A stretch of 64,000 bases of DNA from Serripes groenlandicus (taxonomy: Eukaryota > Mollusca > Bivalvia > Cardiida > Cardiidae): contig JASEVX010000003.1 of assembly GCA_031761405.1 (NCBI GenBank), positions 18,438,489 through 18,502,488 on the forward strand, in the 5' to 3' direction. Of the stretch, positions 48,601-59,639 are shown piece after piece (position 1 is the first letter of the stretch; the number at the start of each line of letters is the position of its first letter). The position numbers and the translations under genes were made by a program. Under the pieces are notes generated by a model. The model was given only the letters and a program-made list of their open reading frames with translations. It was not told where the DNA came from and ran no database searches.

Positions 48601-50690
48601 CATATATACATTTAATAATACCATTGATGTGCGGGTCGATCTTCATATATACATTTAATAATACCATTGATGTGCGGGTCGATCTTCATATATACATTTA
48701 ATAATACCATTGATGTGCGGGTTGATCTTCATATATATATTTAATAATACCATTGATGTGTGGGCCGATCTTCATATATACATTTAATAATACCATTGAT
48801 GTGCAGGCCGATCTTCATATTTACATTTAATAATACCATTGATGTGCGGGCCGATCTTCATATTTATATTTAATTATACCATTGATGTGCGGGTCGATCT
48901 TCATATATACATTTTAAAATATCATTGACACGCGGGCCGATCTTCATATTTACATTTTATAATACCGATCTTTATATTTACATTTAATAATACCATTGAT
49001 GTGCAGGTCGATCTTCATATATACAGTTTAAAAAATCATTGACACGCGGGCCGATCTTCATATTTACATTTAAAAAAAAAATTTACATGCAGGCTGATCT
49101 TCGTATTTACATTTTAAAAAAACCCATAGATGTGCGGGCCGATCTTCATATATACATTTTAAAATATCATTGACATGAGGTCTGATCTTCATATTTACAT
49201 TGAAAGAAATACCTTTGACGTGCATGCTGATCTTCGTTTTTACATTTTAAAAATACCGTAGATGTGTGGGCTGATCTTCTTATTTACATTTTAAAGCAAA
49301 CCATTGATGTGAATGCTGATCTTCATATTTACATTTAAAAAATACCATTGATGTGCAAGCTGATTATGGTTTTTACATTTAAAAAATACCATGATGTGCG
49401 AGCTGATCTTTGTACTTTCATATTAAAAATACCATCAAAGAGCGGGCTGATATTCATATTTACATTCTAAAAATACCATTGATGTACATGTCGATATAAC
49501 TATTTACATTTTGAAATACCATTGATGTGCATGCCGATCTTCATATAAACATTTTAAAATATCGTTGACTTGTTGCCCGATCATTATTTTTAAATTCTAA
49601 AAAAACCTTTAAATATGCTGGCTGATCTTCGTATTGACATTTAAAAAATACCATTGACGTGCATGCTGATCTGCATATTTACATTTTCAAAAAAACATCA
49701 AAGTGCGTGTCGATCTTCATATTTACATTTAAAAAATACCATTGATGTGCATGCTGATCTCTGTATTTACATTTAAAAAATACCATAGACGTGCAGCTGA
49801 TCTTCGTATTTATATTTAAGAATAACCATTGATTTGCATGCTGATTTTCTATTTATATTTTAAAAATACCATAGACGTGCAGGCCGATCTTTAGCTTAAC
49901 ACTTCAAATATACCATTGATGTCCGTGCCTATCTACATATTTACATTTTAAATATACCACTGATGTGCATGCCGATCTTTAGCTTTACACTACTAAAATT
50001 GCATTGACGTCTGGACAGATCTTAATCTTTTCTCTTTAAAAATAACATTGAAGTGCATTCCAATCTTCATATTAACATTTTAATAATACCATTCACAACC
50101 GGGCCAATCTTTATGTTTACACTTTAAAATATCACGGATGTGCAGTCCGATCGTTATCTGTACACTACAGAAATACCTTAGTTGTGCATGTCAATCTTAA
50201 TCTTTACACTTATAAAATACAATCGATATAAATGGCAATCTTTATCTTCACAAACAGCGATGTGCATGCCGATTTTTGTCTTTTTACTTCAAAAACACAG
50301 AATTGATGTGCATACTGATCTATTACTAAAAATAATAATGTCATTGATATAATATTATGCATGGCGACGTTAGTGTTTAGACTTAAAAAATACCATTGAT
50401 GTGCGGGCAGATCTTTATATTTACAGTTTAAAAATACCACGGATGTGCAGTCCGATGTTTATCTTGACATTTCAAAAATACCACCGATGTGTGTGCCGAT
50501 CTTTATCTTCACATTTTGATAATATCTCTGATGTGATCTCCGATCTTTATCTTCACACTTTAAAAGGAACATTGATATGCGGACCAATATTAATCTTTAC
50601 ACGTTTACAAAAACTATTCTATTGAATGCCGATGTTAGCTTTACACTTTCAAAAAACATTGATGGGCGGACTTATATTAAATTTAACAGT
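45696..50690 (+). repeat. 43-bp satellite, main forward block
   Basis: Unit: ACCATTGATGTGCGGGTCGA followed by TCTTCATATATACATTTAAT, 43 bp. The core from about 47200 to 48900 has some 40 nearly identical units. Towards both edges units become longer and diverged (TTTTAAAAATACC, CATGCTGATC). Units alternate between ATATATACATTT and ATATTTACATTT, and between GGTCGATC and GGCCGATC. Open frames across it are chance products. Confidence 0.95.
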
Positions 50691-51607
50691 TCTCCGAGTA
50701 GAGCACCGACCATATTCTAATAAACAGGTGTGTAAAGTTATCCTCATCTCTTGATCAGGGTTCGTGTTGCCTATATGCAGAGTCAACACAGATGAGCATG
50801 CATTATCCGCCTACATGTTAAATATGGCTAGATGTAGTTTCTGACAAATATATATATATGTAAGTGTAGCCCTATACATATCACCTTCGTTCGTGACACG
50901 GACACTGCTCATAATTATCAGTTAAACATTCATTGAAACGTCATTATTTACGTCAGCAAATAATGATTACGTAATTGTTCAACTTGTATCTGAGCGTTCT
51001 GTACACATTGTGTAACACTTTGTCACGCAATACACAGGCCTGTGTGAATGTGTTAGATAGTTAGAATCGCAGGACTACTCGGCGAATAGAGTTTCAGATA
51101 GTATTTCGTATTATACTTAATATTATAGTTTCTATTGTCATTTTATATTAATTGTTATGGTACATATAGATTATCTGAATTGTGACACAGACATATCTAG
51201 ATTATCTGAATTGTGACACAGACATATCTAGTCTACATAATACGTGTTGTTTGTATATATAGAGATTATCTCATACTTTTTATTATGAACCTCTGATGAT
51301 GGTTTTGATTTTGATAACTAAAACAGACAATGCCTGTTCCCAAATTGATATTAAATGAAAGAGTTTTAAATTAGGGTTCATTCAATTTCAGTTATTAGTC
51401 TTATGGATCATTTTATATTTCAGATTGTGCCTCGTTTGGTATTTACAGAAAGGAATCGGGTATGTGCACATTTGTTTTGTTTTTCTTTGTTGATTATTTT
51501 AAATATATATTGATTAACGCGTTTTATAATCATCATTATGTCTCATAATTATGTTAATCCAGGGACTACTAATTATAATACGTATTAGTGGTCCCTTGTT
51601 AATAGTC
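50691..51607. other. non-coding DNA
   Basis: AT-rich. It holds a 31-bp tandem duplication near 51171-51232 (TTATCTGAATTGTGACACAG). Nothing else is supported. Confidence 0.5.
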
Positions 51608-51881
51608 GAGCCCCGGTAGCTCAGTCGGTAGCGAAGCGGGTTGTCAATCCAGGGGTTGTGAGCTCGGTCAACTTTCTTTCCGACGATTGACAAAAGTCAA
51701 TGCGTCATTCGTCTTCCACCAATGGGCTCAGTCTATGTGGAAAAGCAGCCAGTTGCTTGAACATATTGTTGTGTAGAGTACTGGTGTGAGAAAACCGGGA
51801 AATGCATGAGTAGGTGAACTGGCCGCCGTGACATAACTGAGAAATTGTTAAAAACGGCGTTAAACCCCAATCAATCAATCC
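51608..51881 (+). mobile_element. tRNA-derived SINE, best head
   Basis: A-box GGTAGCTCAGTCGGTAGC and B-box region GGTTGTGAGCTCGG (damaged relative to the copy at 8660). The body is TTCCGACGATTGACAAAAGT and the tail GGCGTTAAACCCC, followed by AATC repeats. A short deletion removes GCGACAT after AAAGTCAAT compared with the other copies. Confidence 0.85.
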
Positions 51882-52564
51882 CTTGTTAATACAATGGGTA
51901 GGAATGATTAATGGATAAGACGACCACAATTTTTAAAGTTCGATTTATTTACTCCTACAAACAATGGACGTAGATAAGACCTCAGAACCGTTCCCGTATA
52001 AAAATCAGTAGACAATAATATAGAGAGGAGTTTTCACTTCAACAATCAGTGCTGTACATCATATTATACTTAATATAGTTTCTATTGTCATTGTATTGGA
52101 AGCCGCCAGGAGGCGGCTTCCTGTAGGGATCCTGTAGGGATCCTGTAGGGATGCTTTGACATTTCGGACAAGGAGAATATTTAGACCTGCCAGCGTGACC
52201 ACATATCTTGATTTCTGTACATCATATACACAGGTTCATGTGTTATACCATGTATATAACACATCATGAACCTGTGATCATGTACTATTACTAGAACGTT
52301 TATTAAAACTTATATCCAGGGGTTGTGAGTTCGAATCCCGGCTCGCCACTAGTATTATTTAAGGGTTAAACATGAGACCTGACTGTTTCATTTTAATCTA
52401 AATTAACTTCTTCTTCTCCAATGTTTCCTTTCCTGTTTCAAAATTACTCATTTAGTTTTCTATATTTTACATCTTTTTCAATCTTAACAAGTCGAAGACT
52501 AGTACATGTATATATATCAAATGAAAATTAATCAGAGATAAAAAACAACACATTTGTCTGAAAA
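51882..52564. other. non-coding DNA with a SINE-head fragment
   Basis: Contains a triple TCCTGTAGGGA microrepeat near 52120-52150. An isolated SINE head piece at 52316-52350 (GGGGTTGTGAGTTCGAATCC, CGGCTCGCCAC) preserves the B-box better than the nearby full SINE. Confidence 0.55.
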
Positions 52565-53458
52565 CTACCTTGAATGTGCATATGTAGACGAGTTTTGTTC
52601 AGCCAATAAAATAGTACGTGCAGAATTTTTTATTGTGTCGCAGAAACGCCGTAAAAGAGCACGAGGATCTAGTCTAATGTTGATAAGCACAGCTAAATCC
52701 CGTAGTGTACTGATGGCCTCGGGCCAAACTTGTCTCTGAGAGTCCACCTCCTGCAATATCATATGGGCTAATTCAATCTCCTGTAAGGTATTCCCAACAA
52801 ATTCCTCCATAAATCCAGTCAACATAGACAACAACACCTCTTCAATCGGGGTTATCAGGATCCGAGATATCAGCTGTAACAGTACATGTGTACCAACATA
52901 ATCCGGGTCTGTGAGTAATGTTCCAAGTATCCACAGGAAAGTCTCCAGAAAAAACTGGTAATTCAAATGATGGAAGTACTGATGAAGGGTTCTCACATCT
53001 TGCACAGTTGGAGATGCACTTAAGTCTTCCGTTCTTGTTCTTAAAGCCTTCAAAGGTTGGCTCAGTGGCAGGTCTGGTCTGTGATATGATGGTATACCAA
53101 GTCTTTCTCGCTGTTGATAATCGTGAGACCTGTGCCTCGCAATGTCAGACAAAATAGAGGATATAATTGAGGTAGCTTCAGACTCAAAATGATTCCCAGT
53201 GGTTCCCGATGTATCATTACTCCTGGACTCATAATGAAGCCGATTTCTCCAGGCCCTCTCTGACAAATTGTCATAAATACTAGGATTCTCTTGAAGACTT
53301 GTAACAGGCTGTCTGCTTTGATAACCATAAAATGATGAGGGTATGTTTGTCTGATTATTGTGAGAAGAACTACATGCAGCAGGTGAAGAAGGAGGACAAA
53401 GCTCTACTCTTGCGCCGATATTTGTTATTTTTGGTGCATTAGAATTAACAGGAGTACA
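52565..53458 (-). CDS. unrecognised protein, C-terminal half (second frame)
   Basis: Open from 53458 down to a TAG at 52565, about 297 codons, overlapping the frame upstream by 34 bases. The last ~150 residues are predicted by eye to be helical and hydrophobic (YQFFLETFLWILGTLL, VLLQLISRILITPIEEVLL), followed by a Leu/Arg-rich end. I do not recognise the family. It is probably the continuation of the 53425-55257 frame: one extra A in the A-run at 53428-53432 would join them. The stop overlaps a possible splice donor (CAAG/GTAGTT), so further exons toward lower coordinates are possible. Confidence 0.5.
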   Translation of the reverse strand, partial: CTPVNSNAPKITNIGARVELCPPSSPAACSSSHNNQTNIPSSFYGYQSRQPVTSLQENPSIYDNLSERAWRNRLHYESRSNDTSGTTGNHFESEATSIISSILSDIARHRSHDYQQRERLGIPSYHRPDLPLSQPLKALRTRTEDLSASPTVQDVRTLHQYFHHLNYQFFLETFLWILGTLLTDPDYVGTHVLLQLISRILITPIEEVLLSMLTGFMEEFVGNTLQEIELAHMILQEVDSQRQVWPEAISTLRDLAVLINIRLDPRALLRRFCDTIKNSARTILLAEQNSSTYAHSR

Positions 53459-55257
53459 CTATACATATTACAGCTGTTTGTAGCACCTTGGTCTTGTAAT
53501 GGTTCAATGTAATCTATTTCTCGGCTTTCTACATTTCCCCCACATTGATCTGGTATATAGTTGGTCGTATGCAAGTTATCACTACACTCACCTTGGTATA
53601 TGTTAGCAATGGCATAGTCTCCTTCATAACCAAAACCTTTTTCAGGCAATGACTCGGGTCTGACATCAGGAGTGGTTCTCAGACAGTTGATTCTTGCCGT
53701 TTTTACATGTGACAAACAAGAAGAATCACTATCCCCAGCACAATGTCTCTTTCTTTCATGTTGTACTAGTACAGTTTTAAGGTCGGAATGATCTGGCATC
53801 TCACCTGACTCACAGTTTACCCTAGGCTGATTATGTGTACAGTTGAGTGTACTAATAGTCTCATTTGCATTAAACAAAGTCCTGTCTTCCTCACTGTCTA
53901 AGGCATGATGCAAACAACTCCTTGTTAACGATACTGGAACTTGAGGATCATCATGAACTCTGCTTTCAATCTGATCAAGATTTATTTCTTGATGTGTTTC
54001 TGTATTATTAGGTAGATTCAATCTCTGCATGAACTCCTCAAAATGAACTGGTAGAAATGGTGAAATAATAGTCATCAATCTTCTTGTGATATCAGATGAA
54101 TGAGGGTCAACATGATTTGGCCAATCATGAACATTTGGACTACTTGGCCGGTTCCTGTTGGTTTCATTCTGAAAATGTGACGAAGGATTATTAATATAGG
54201 ATCTTGTTTCCAGGTCAAAACTATCCTCCGACAAGTGTCCTGGGTGAGACATATCTCTTGCATTTAGCAAAGAGTTGACGTAGCTAGATATGTTAGAATA
54301 AGACTGCTGCCAGAGTGAACTTGAAGTCTCTGCCTCTAATATCTCTTCATTGTTATTCATATTACATCTTCTTTGACCAGGACTTACATTCTCTGGTATA
54401 TTTACACGAGACATGTCTTGGACTGGAGAAGCTTCCGTTGACCCATCAGTAACAAGGGTATGAGTAGATGTTACGCAAGTAGAGGCATTATCTGTTGAAC
54501 TTGAAGGTACAGCATGACTTGTACTTCTTCCACGGCATGAATCATAACCACTAATGGCTGACAAGTTTGTACTTGTAGTGGACGTCATTCCATCCACGTG
54601 TCCGGATGCTGTTGCTGGTCTTGATGACCTAGTAAAACTGTCAAATGGTGTAACTGGCGGTACAACGTGAGGAACATAGACAAACTGACCAGGTGCTAAG
54701 TCTAACAAACAACCGTCTATCCCCGACCCTCTCAACAGTGAAATTTGCTGTGATATTGGCACATAGTTTAAAGGCATGATATTTTCTATAAATGAATCAA
54801 CAGGCCTGAGAAGGGGAGTACCAGGAGGTGGGTACCTGCAACACTTGTTTGAAGTATTGAAAACCCAATGCCGATTCTGTTGTAAGATTGAATCGTGTGA
54901 AAAATGTTGTTGTCCTCTACTTTGTGTGTTACAAACTGGATCAGTATATTCAGGCAACGTGTGATACAAACCAGAGATATTTCTTTGGTTCAAACTTCCT
55001 CTAGGATGGTGTACGACCCAAGACTGAAACGGATGTTCATTTATACAGCCAGAAAATAGCCGGCAATTCCCATTTCTAATCAATTGTCCCCGACTTGAAG
55101 ATTTAGCTTCTCTGTGTTGAAAATTATTGATCTGTGCATGCTGATTAAAAACTGTCCCAGTTCTGTTAATATTTGCATCTGCATCAAAACCAGGATGATA
55201 ATAATAACCTGAATATCGTGCATTAATGTCTTGAAAAGACATCCTAGTTTCTAACAT
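53425..55257 (-). CDS. unrecognised low-complexity protein, N-terminal part
   Basis: A long intronless frame. I take the ATG at 55257 (MLETRMSFQD) or the one at 55242; the frame is open to 55320 but begins there with TTG. About 610 codons, rich in Ser, Asn, Thr and His, mostly predicted disordered, with a short hydrophobic patch (GSGIDGCLLDLAPGQFVYVP). No domain or signal peptide was recognised. Length, ordinary codon use and the continuing frame at 52565-53458 argue for a real protein of about 900 residues or a young processed copy. A polypyrimidine-AG (TTTATTTTGTAAG) just before the ATG could be a splice acceptor. Confidence 0.55.
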   Translation of the reverse strand: MLETRMSFQDINARYSGYYYHPGFDADANINRTGTVFNQHAQINNFQHREAKSSSRGQLIRNGNCRLFSGCINEHPFQSWVVHHPRGSLNQRNISGLYHTLPEYTDPVCNTQSRGQQHFSHDSILQQNRHWVFNTSNKCCRYPPPGTPLLRPVDSFIENIMPLNYVPISQQISLLRGSGIDGCLLDLAPGQFVYVPHVVPPVTPFDSFTRSSRPATASGHVDGMTSTTSTNLSAISGYDSCRGRSTSHAVPSSSTDNASTCVTSTHTLVTDGSTEASPVQDMSRVNIPENVSPGQRRCNMNNNEEILEAETSSSLWQQSYSNISSYVNSLLNARDMSHPGHLSEDSFDLETRSYINNPSSHFQNETNRNRPSSPNVHDWPNHVDPHSSDITRRLMTIISPFLPVHFEEFMQRLNLPNNTETHQEINLDQIESRVHDDPQVPVSLTRSCLHHALDSEEDRTLFNANETISTLNCTHNQPRVNCESGEMPDHSDLKTVLVQHERKRHCAGDSDSSCLSHVKTARINCLRTTPDVRPESLPEKGFGYEGDYAIANIYQGECSDNLHTTNYIPDQCGGNVESREIDYIEPLQDQGATNSCNMYSVLLLILMHQK

Positions 55258-55320
55258 TAGAACAAATCTCTTACAAAATAAACAGTTTTTCTGCCACTTG
55301 AATTTGTTTACAACTGCCAA

Positions 55321-55886
55321 GTTATCTTTCTTGTTTTAGCAACAGGTTTGCAACAACATATTTGATTGGCTGATTCAAAATGACATCATATTACACATCA
55401 TTTCCTGATTGAATAACAGAAAAGGAATTAATAACCCACAATGAAACGTGGTGTAAAGGAATGTCCTTGATTTGAAAAGCTGATAATAAATTGATTTATT
55501 CTGAATAATAAAAAGGAAAGCCTTGGCAAAAATGAAGGTTAAATTTTGTGATGAAGGAAATAATAATGTAAATGAAAAGAAAAATTTAATCAGTTTTTCA
55601 TGCCAAACTAGTTAGGTAAATAGTCACAAGTAGAAAATGAATGTATGAGCAAAAGAATAAACTTTATTTCAATATTATCATCAATTTTCATTCATACAGT
55701 GTTGAATATTATTATTTATTTTCCTTATAGAATATAATTTATAAAATGGATAATTATAATATATACATGTATATTTTAAGACTTGTAACTAAGTTGAATT
55801 TTCAATATATGAGTTTGATGTTTAATCTTATAATACAAGAACAATGAGCAAAAGGAGAAATTATTCAGTATGAACATTTTTTTTGT
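55321..55886. other. upstream region of the minus-strand gene
   Basis: AT-rich, without a clear TATA-type promoter or other supported element. It would contain the 5' region of the gene at 52565-55257. Confidence 0.4.
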
Positions 55887-56145
55887 TTAACCCTTTCCCT
55901 CATACGACAATTCTGCAGCAGACGACATTGAACATATTGTCAAAAAATAGAAAATCTCTATTTATAATTGAATGGATAACCTATGACTCAAAAAAGTCAG
56001 AAAGTGTCTATATGAGAGAAAAGGTTAACTACAATATTTTCAACTCTTCAAAAAGTATACTTTCATTCACAGATATTTCCCCATAATGCTTGCCAAGATG
56101 TTTTCAAAGTTGTCTGCTGCAGTTTTATATATAGGAAAGGGTTAA
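55887..56145. mobile_element. pair of short piggyBac-type MITEs
   Basis: The first runs from TTAA at 55887 (CCCTTTCCCTCATACGACA) to TTAA at 56025 (GAGAAAAGG). A second family end (GGAAAGGG then TTAA, 56142-56145) follows after TTTTCAAAGTTGTCTGCTGC. It may be one element of 259 bp with an internal TTAA or two in tandem. Confidence 0.55.
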
Positions 56146-56263
56146 CGAGAATGTTTGACATTGAATCCTTTGAACCTATATATTAGACACATGATGAATG
56201 ACAAAATGACCTAGTATATATACCAGAATGTTTCACTCGAGGGAATTAAGGTCCCTCCAATGT

Positions 56264-56500
56264 GTCGGACAACTTTCTTTCCGACGATTGACAAAAGTCA
56301 ATGCGACATGCGTCATTCGTCTTCCACCAATAGGCTAAGTCTATGTGGAAAAGCAGCCAGTTGCTTGGGAAGATTGTTGTGTGGAGTACTGGTGTGAGAA
56401 AACCAGGAAATGCATGAGTAGGTGAACTGGCCGCCGTGATATAACTGAGAAATTGTTAAAAACGGCGTTAAACCCCAATCAATCAATCAATCAATCAATT
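56264..56500 (+). mobile_element. 5'-truncated SINE
   Basis: Lacks the tRNA head and starts at TCGGACAACTTTCTTTCCG. The body is complete, including AATGCGACATGCGTCATTC, and the tail GGCGTTAAACCCC ends in five AATC repeats. Closely related to 8660-8926 and 51608-51881. Confidence 0.85.
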
Positions 56501-57588
56501 AAAACTTATAATAAGAAAGTTAAACCCATTCAAACTTCAGTAGACGATTTTTAAAAACATACATTATGACCAGTTTCTGCTCTTGCTTTAACAACAATGT
56601 CTTTAACTCCATTCACTTACTATACCTTCATTTGTCTGTTGCAAATGTACTGTGTGCTGGAAAGGGGTTGTTTAAATAATAACATTTTCGTTTTCTCATT
56701 ATTTTTTAGGTAGCCATCAGTGAAGTGACATTGTGACTGTCTGGACGCTTTGTTTGGTGTTTATTAAAAGTAATATCGACATTCAAAACTATAACGTAAG
56801 ACTGATTTCATACTTTTCCCTTAGAATTTCAGTAATGAGCATGGGTGCTATAACTGACATAGACGGTATAGGCTAGCTATCCTTTCACGTCGTTTTCAAA
56901 CCGTATTCATACATGTACATGTCGAACAAGTTATACTATATCCTTATAATGATGTGCATATATACCAGCTGATCTGAATCCACACAGTTAATAAATCTTA
57001 AATAGTCAAGGCTCTTCTTTCCTATGTCAGGTCAATATTGCTAATACAGCGTCACCGTCTTAAAGACTAATTTTCTAATAGTTCAATCAAGCGACATTAT
57101 CCCTCGATAAGAAAAGGCCACGTTTCAGCCTATCGTGATTATACTATAGTGAATGTCTGTCTTGGTGTCGCTCAATGAATCAAATTGTCTATTTCGCCTG
57201 ATTAATGTTTACTGAATCTTAGTCACAGTCTAAACCAATATACTAAAAGGGTTATAGTATTGCATCACTTCATAACTTCTCATAGAGTCTGAGTGCTAGT
57301 CTAAAGCTGAATCAAATAGCATCAAGTGCTGTGACAATCTGAACACGCCAAAGGTTTCCCTTGGTCATTACAACGTGATTGTCTATTCCGAAAGGTCCTG
57401 TCACCATTCTCATAAAACTCACAGAAATGTACGGTACGATCACAGGTGTTTGCATTGATTGATAATTTTACGCCCCTATTTTGTATCCTTATGTTAAGGA
57501 TAGTAATATAGTGCAATATCGGTACATACACCTGTGGGTACGGTATACAGCGTTAATAAAAAAAAAAATTGATTCATATCTTTTACAG
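56501..57588. other. upstream/intron sequence of the B-box gene
   Basis: No supported gene. The end carries a good splice acceptor, TTCATATCTTTTACAG at 57573-57588, directly before the coding exon, so part of this stretch is probably an intron with a 5' UTR exon somewhere upstream. Confidence 0.5.
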
Positions 57589-57600
57589 GACCTTGTGAAA

Positions 57601-58803
57601 ATGGATCAGACAGTAAGAGATGGAGAAAGAAACCAGACGAAATTGGCATTTGACGAAATCAGGGAGGAACTCATACAAGTTGAAGAGGGATATGGAAATC
57701 TCAATGATGCCATTTGTGATGTTTGTATTACTAGAACTTTAACTAGTGTAGATGTAAATATCGCACTATATTTGTGTTATAAATGTAACAAGTATGTATG
57801 TCAGGATTGTTTTAAAGAACACGAATCGCATCGATTCTTTAAGAAAAGTGAGAAAGAAAGAATGATGAAATGTTTTCATGAAATGATTTATGAGAGTGAG
57901 AGTGAGATAGAGGAAATGTTAGATAGAGAGGATGTTTCTGTGGTCGATGTGGTTAATGTTAAACATGAATTGGATAAAAGTGATATTTGTGATATAACTG
58001 GATTATGTGGACTGGATGACACAAGGTGGGTTGTGTGTGATTATGGTAATGATTGTATTAAACTATTCAGTATTGGTTCGCACATATTACAACGCTATAT
58101 ACGGTTTGGGTCTAAACTTTGGGGTGTTACAGCAATAAAGGTTAAACGAGAACCCACTGAACAGGTCGATATGTCCGTGACGAACCCAGCAGAACCTGAT
58201 ACACGATGTCTGCTAGTTGTTACGTTACCAAGGGAGCGTAGAATACTGTTTATTAATTTAACACAAAATCCTGCCGTAATCACTAAATCTATAAAAACGG
58301 AGCAACAATGTCATTCTATAGAGTTTAGTGAAGATCAGATTTTTACCCTCTGTCGTGATAATGATTGCCTTGGTCATGGTCATGGTCCCTGGTTTGTAAC
58401 CGTGATGTCCACAGACGGAGTCACGATAAAAACCCTAAACACTCATTTACACTCTTCTTGGTCTGATCTCGCTGTTTGTCCCGGAAGAGTCTATTTAACT
58501 GACTTGTATAACCACAGAGTACTTTGTATGAACGATAAGATAAAAATAGTCTCTCACAAAACAATAGAAAGGTCACGGCCAGTAGGGATCAGTGTAGACC
58601 CAGACACTAATAACATTTATATTTGTGCCTGGGGTCACGACAAACTTTACCGACTCGATTCTCGTTTAGAGAGTTTCGAGTCTCTCTTACATTTAGAGTC
58701 GATAAATTCGGAGTGGCCCGAAGCTGTTTGTGTATACAGAAATAGACTCTATGTCGGTCATGGCTCGGTGTCTAATCATGTAACTGTAGTCAGAGTTTTA
58801 TAA
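57601..58803 (+). CDS. B-box zinc finger / beta-propeller protein (TRIM-like)
   Basis: 400 codons from the ATG at 57601, twelve bases after an acceptor (TTTTACAG/GACC). The open frame extends further upstream but through poly-A and acceptor sequence, so the inner ATG is preferred. Residues 39-77 form a B-box-like zinc site: C39-x2-C42-x16-C59-x2-C62-x4-C67-x2-C70-x3-H74-x2-H77. Residues about 120-400 look like NHL-type propeller blades (SDLAVCPGRVYLTDLYNHRV, VGISVDPDTNNIYICAWG). There is no RING and only a short linker instead of a long coiled coil. Such proteins are expanded in bivalves; some act in innate immunity or ubiquitin pathways, but without a RING no ligase activity can be claimed. 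Confidence 0.8.
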   Translation: MDQTVRDGERNQTKLAFDEIREELIQVEEGYGNLNDAICDVCITRTLTSVDVNIALYLCYKCNKYVCQDCFKEHESHRFFKKSEKERMMKCFHEMIYESESEIEEMLDREDVSVVDVVNVKHELDKSDICDITGLCGLDDTRWVVCDYGNDCIKLFSIGSHILQRYIRFGSKLWGVTAIKVKREPTEQVDMSVTNPAEPDTRCLLVVTLPRERRILFINLTQNPAVITKSIKTEQQCHSIEFSEDQIFTLCRDNDCLGHGHGPWFVTVMSTDGVTIKTLNTHLHSSWSDLAVCPGRVYLTDLYNHRVLCMNDKIKIVSHKTIERSRPVGISVDPDTNNIYICAWGHDKLYRLDSRLESFESLLHLESINSEWPEAVCVYRNRLYVGHGSVSNHVTVVRVL

Positions 58804-59354
58804 TATCCCATCCTTGGTTAATGTATACACTGTTACATAGTAACACTTATCTCACATGAATGTGTTCCATTAATGGTCTTTTGTTACCATGGTTACCTAG
58901 TACCTTCTCTCATTAATATGCATTGCTTTGTTTACATGATTAGTCTGCCGTGTAGTTTCGTACACTCAGTCGATTTTGGTTTTTAGTTTTCATTTTTTTT
59001 TAAATTGTTTAATTAATTATTTTATTTTTCTTATTAATAGAGCGCTCTCTTTATATTTCTTTTTAATATTTATTTATTTATTCAGGAATATATTTATCTA
59101 TATTTATTTCATGTATGATGACCCTTTTTATAAATTTATTTAGCAATCTTTATCCTGCAAGTTTCATATTAGTGATTTTATTCTATGCTATGTGTTTAAT
59201 GTTAGAGCTGGATAACTGTACTTATTAGCAAACCTACTATAACTACCCTACCTTGTGTTCAGTAAATATAATCCAGTATAAACATAATATTTTTTTTCAT
59301 ATTTCATAATTCAATCCGTGTTTAACACTTAAAAATGAGAGAGCGCGCGTGCGC
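58804..59354. other. 3' region of the B-box gene
   Basis: AT-rich, probably 3' UTR and intergenic. I could not pick a convincing polyadenylation signal. Confidence 0.4.
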
Positions 59355-59462
<108 letters not shown>

Positions 59463-59548
59463 TCACGGCGACAGTCCAGTTATTATTGACTGCTTCGTGT
59501 CAGTTGTACTAGTCTATAAAAAGACAATATGTCTGTACTCAACCAAAA

Positions 59549-59595
59549 TCGCCGGGCGGGAATCGAACCCAGAGCCTGATCTTCAATCCCACATA
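59549..59595 (-). other. tRNA-like (SINE head) remnant
   Basis: The minus strand reads CTGGGTTCGATTCCCGCCCG, a B-box/T-arm-like sequence with imperfect stem pairing. No complete tRNA cloverleaf is present, so I do not call a tRNA gene. Confidence 0.35.
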
Positions 59596-59639
59596 CTACC
59601 AAACGGTGTTCTAGGAATAAAACCAGATCGCTATTATCA

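Noticed and set aside
52565..55257. AMBRA1- or BAG6-like identity for the large minus-strand protein
   Set aside because: Considered because of the long disordered regions, but no specific motif or domain could be matched, so no name is given.
59549..59595. A tRNA gene on the minus strand
   Set aside because: Only a B-box/T-arm-like piece with poor stem pairing; no acceptor, D or anticodon arms could be drawn.
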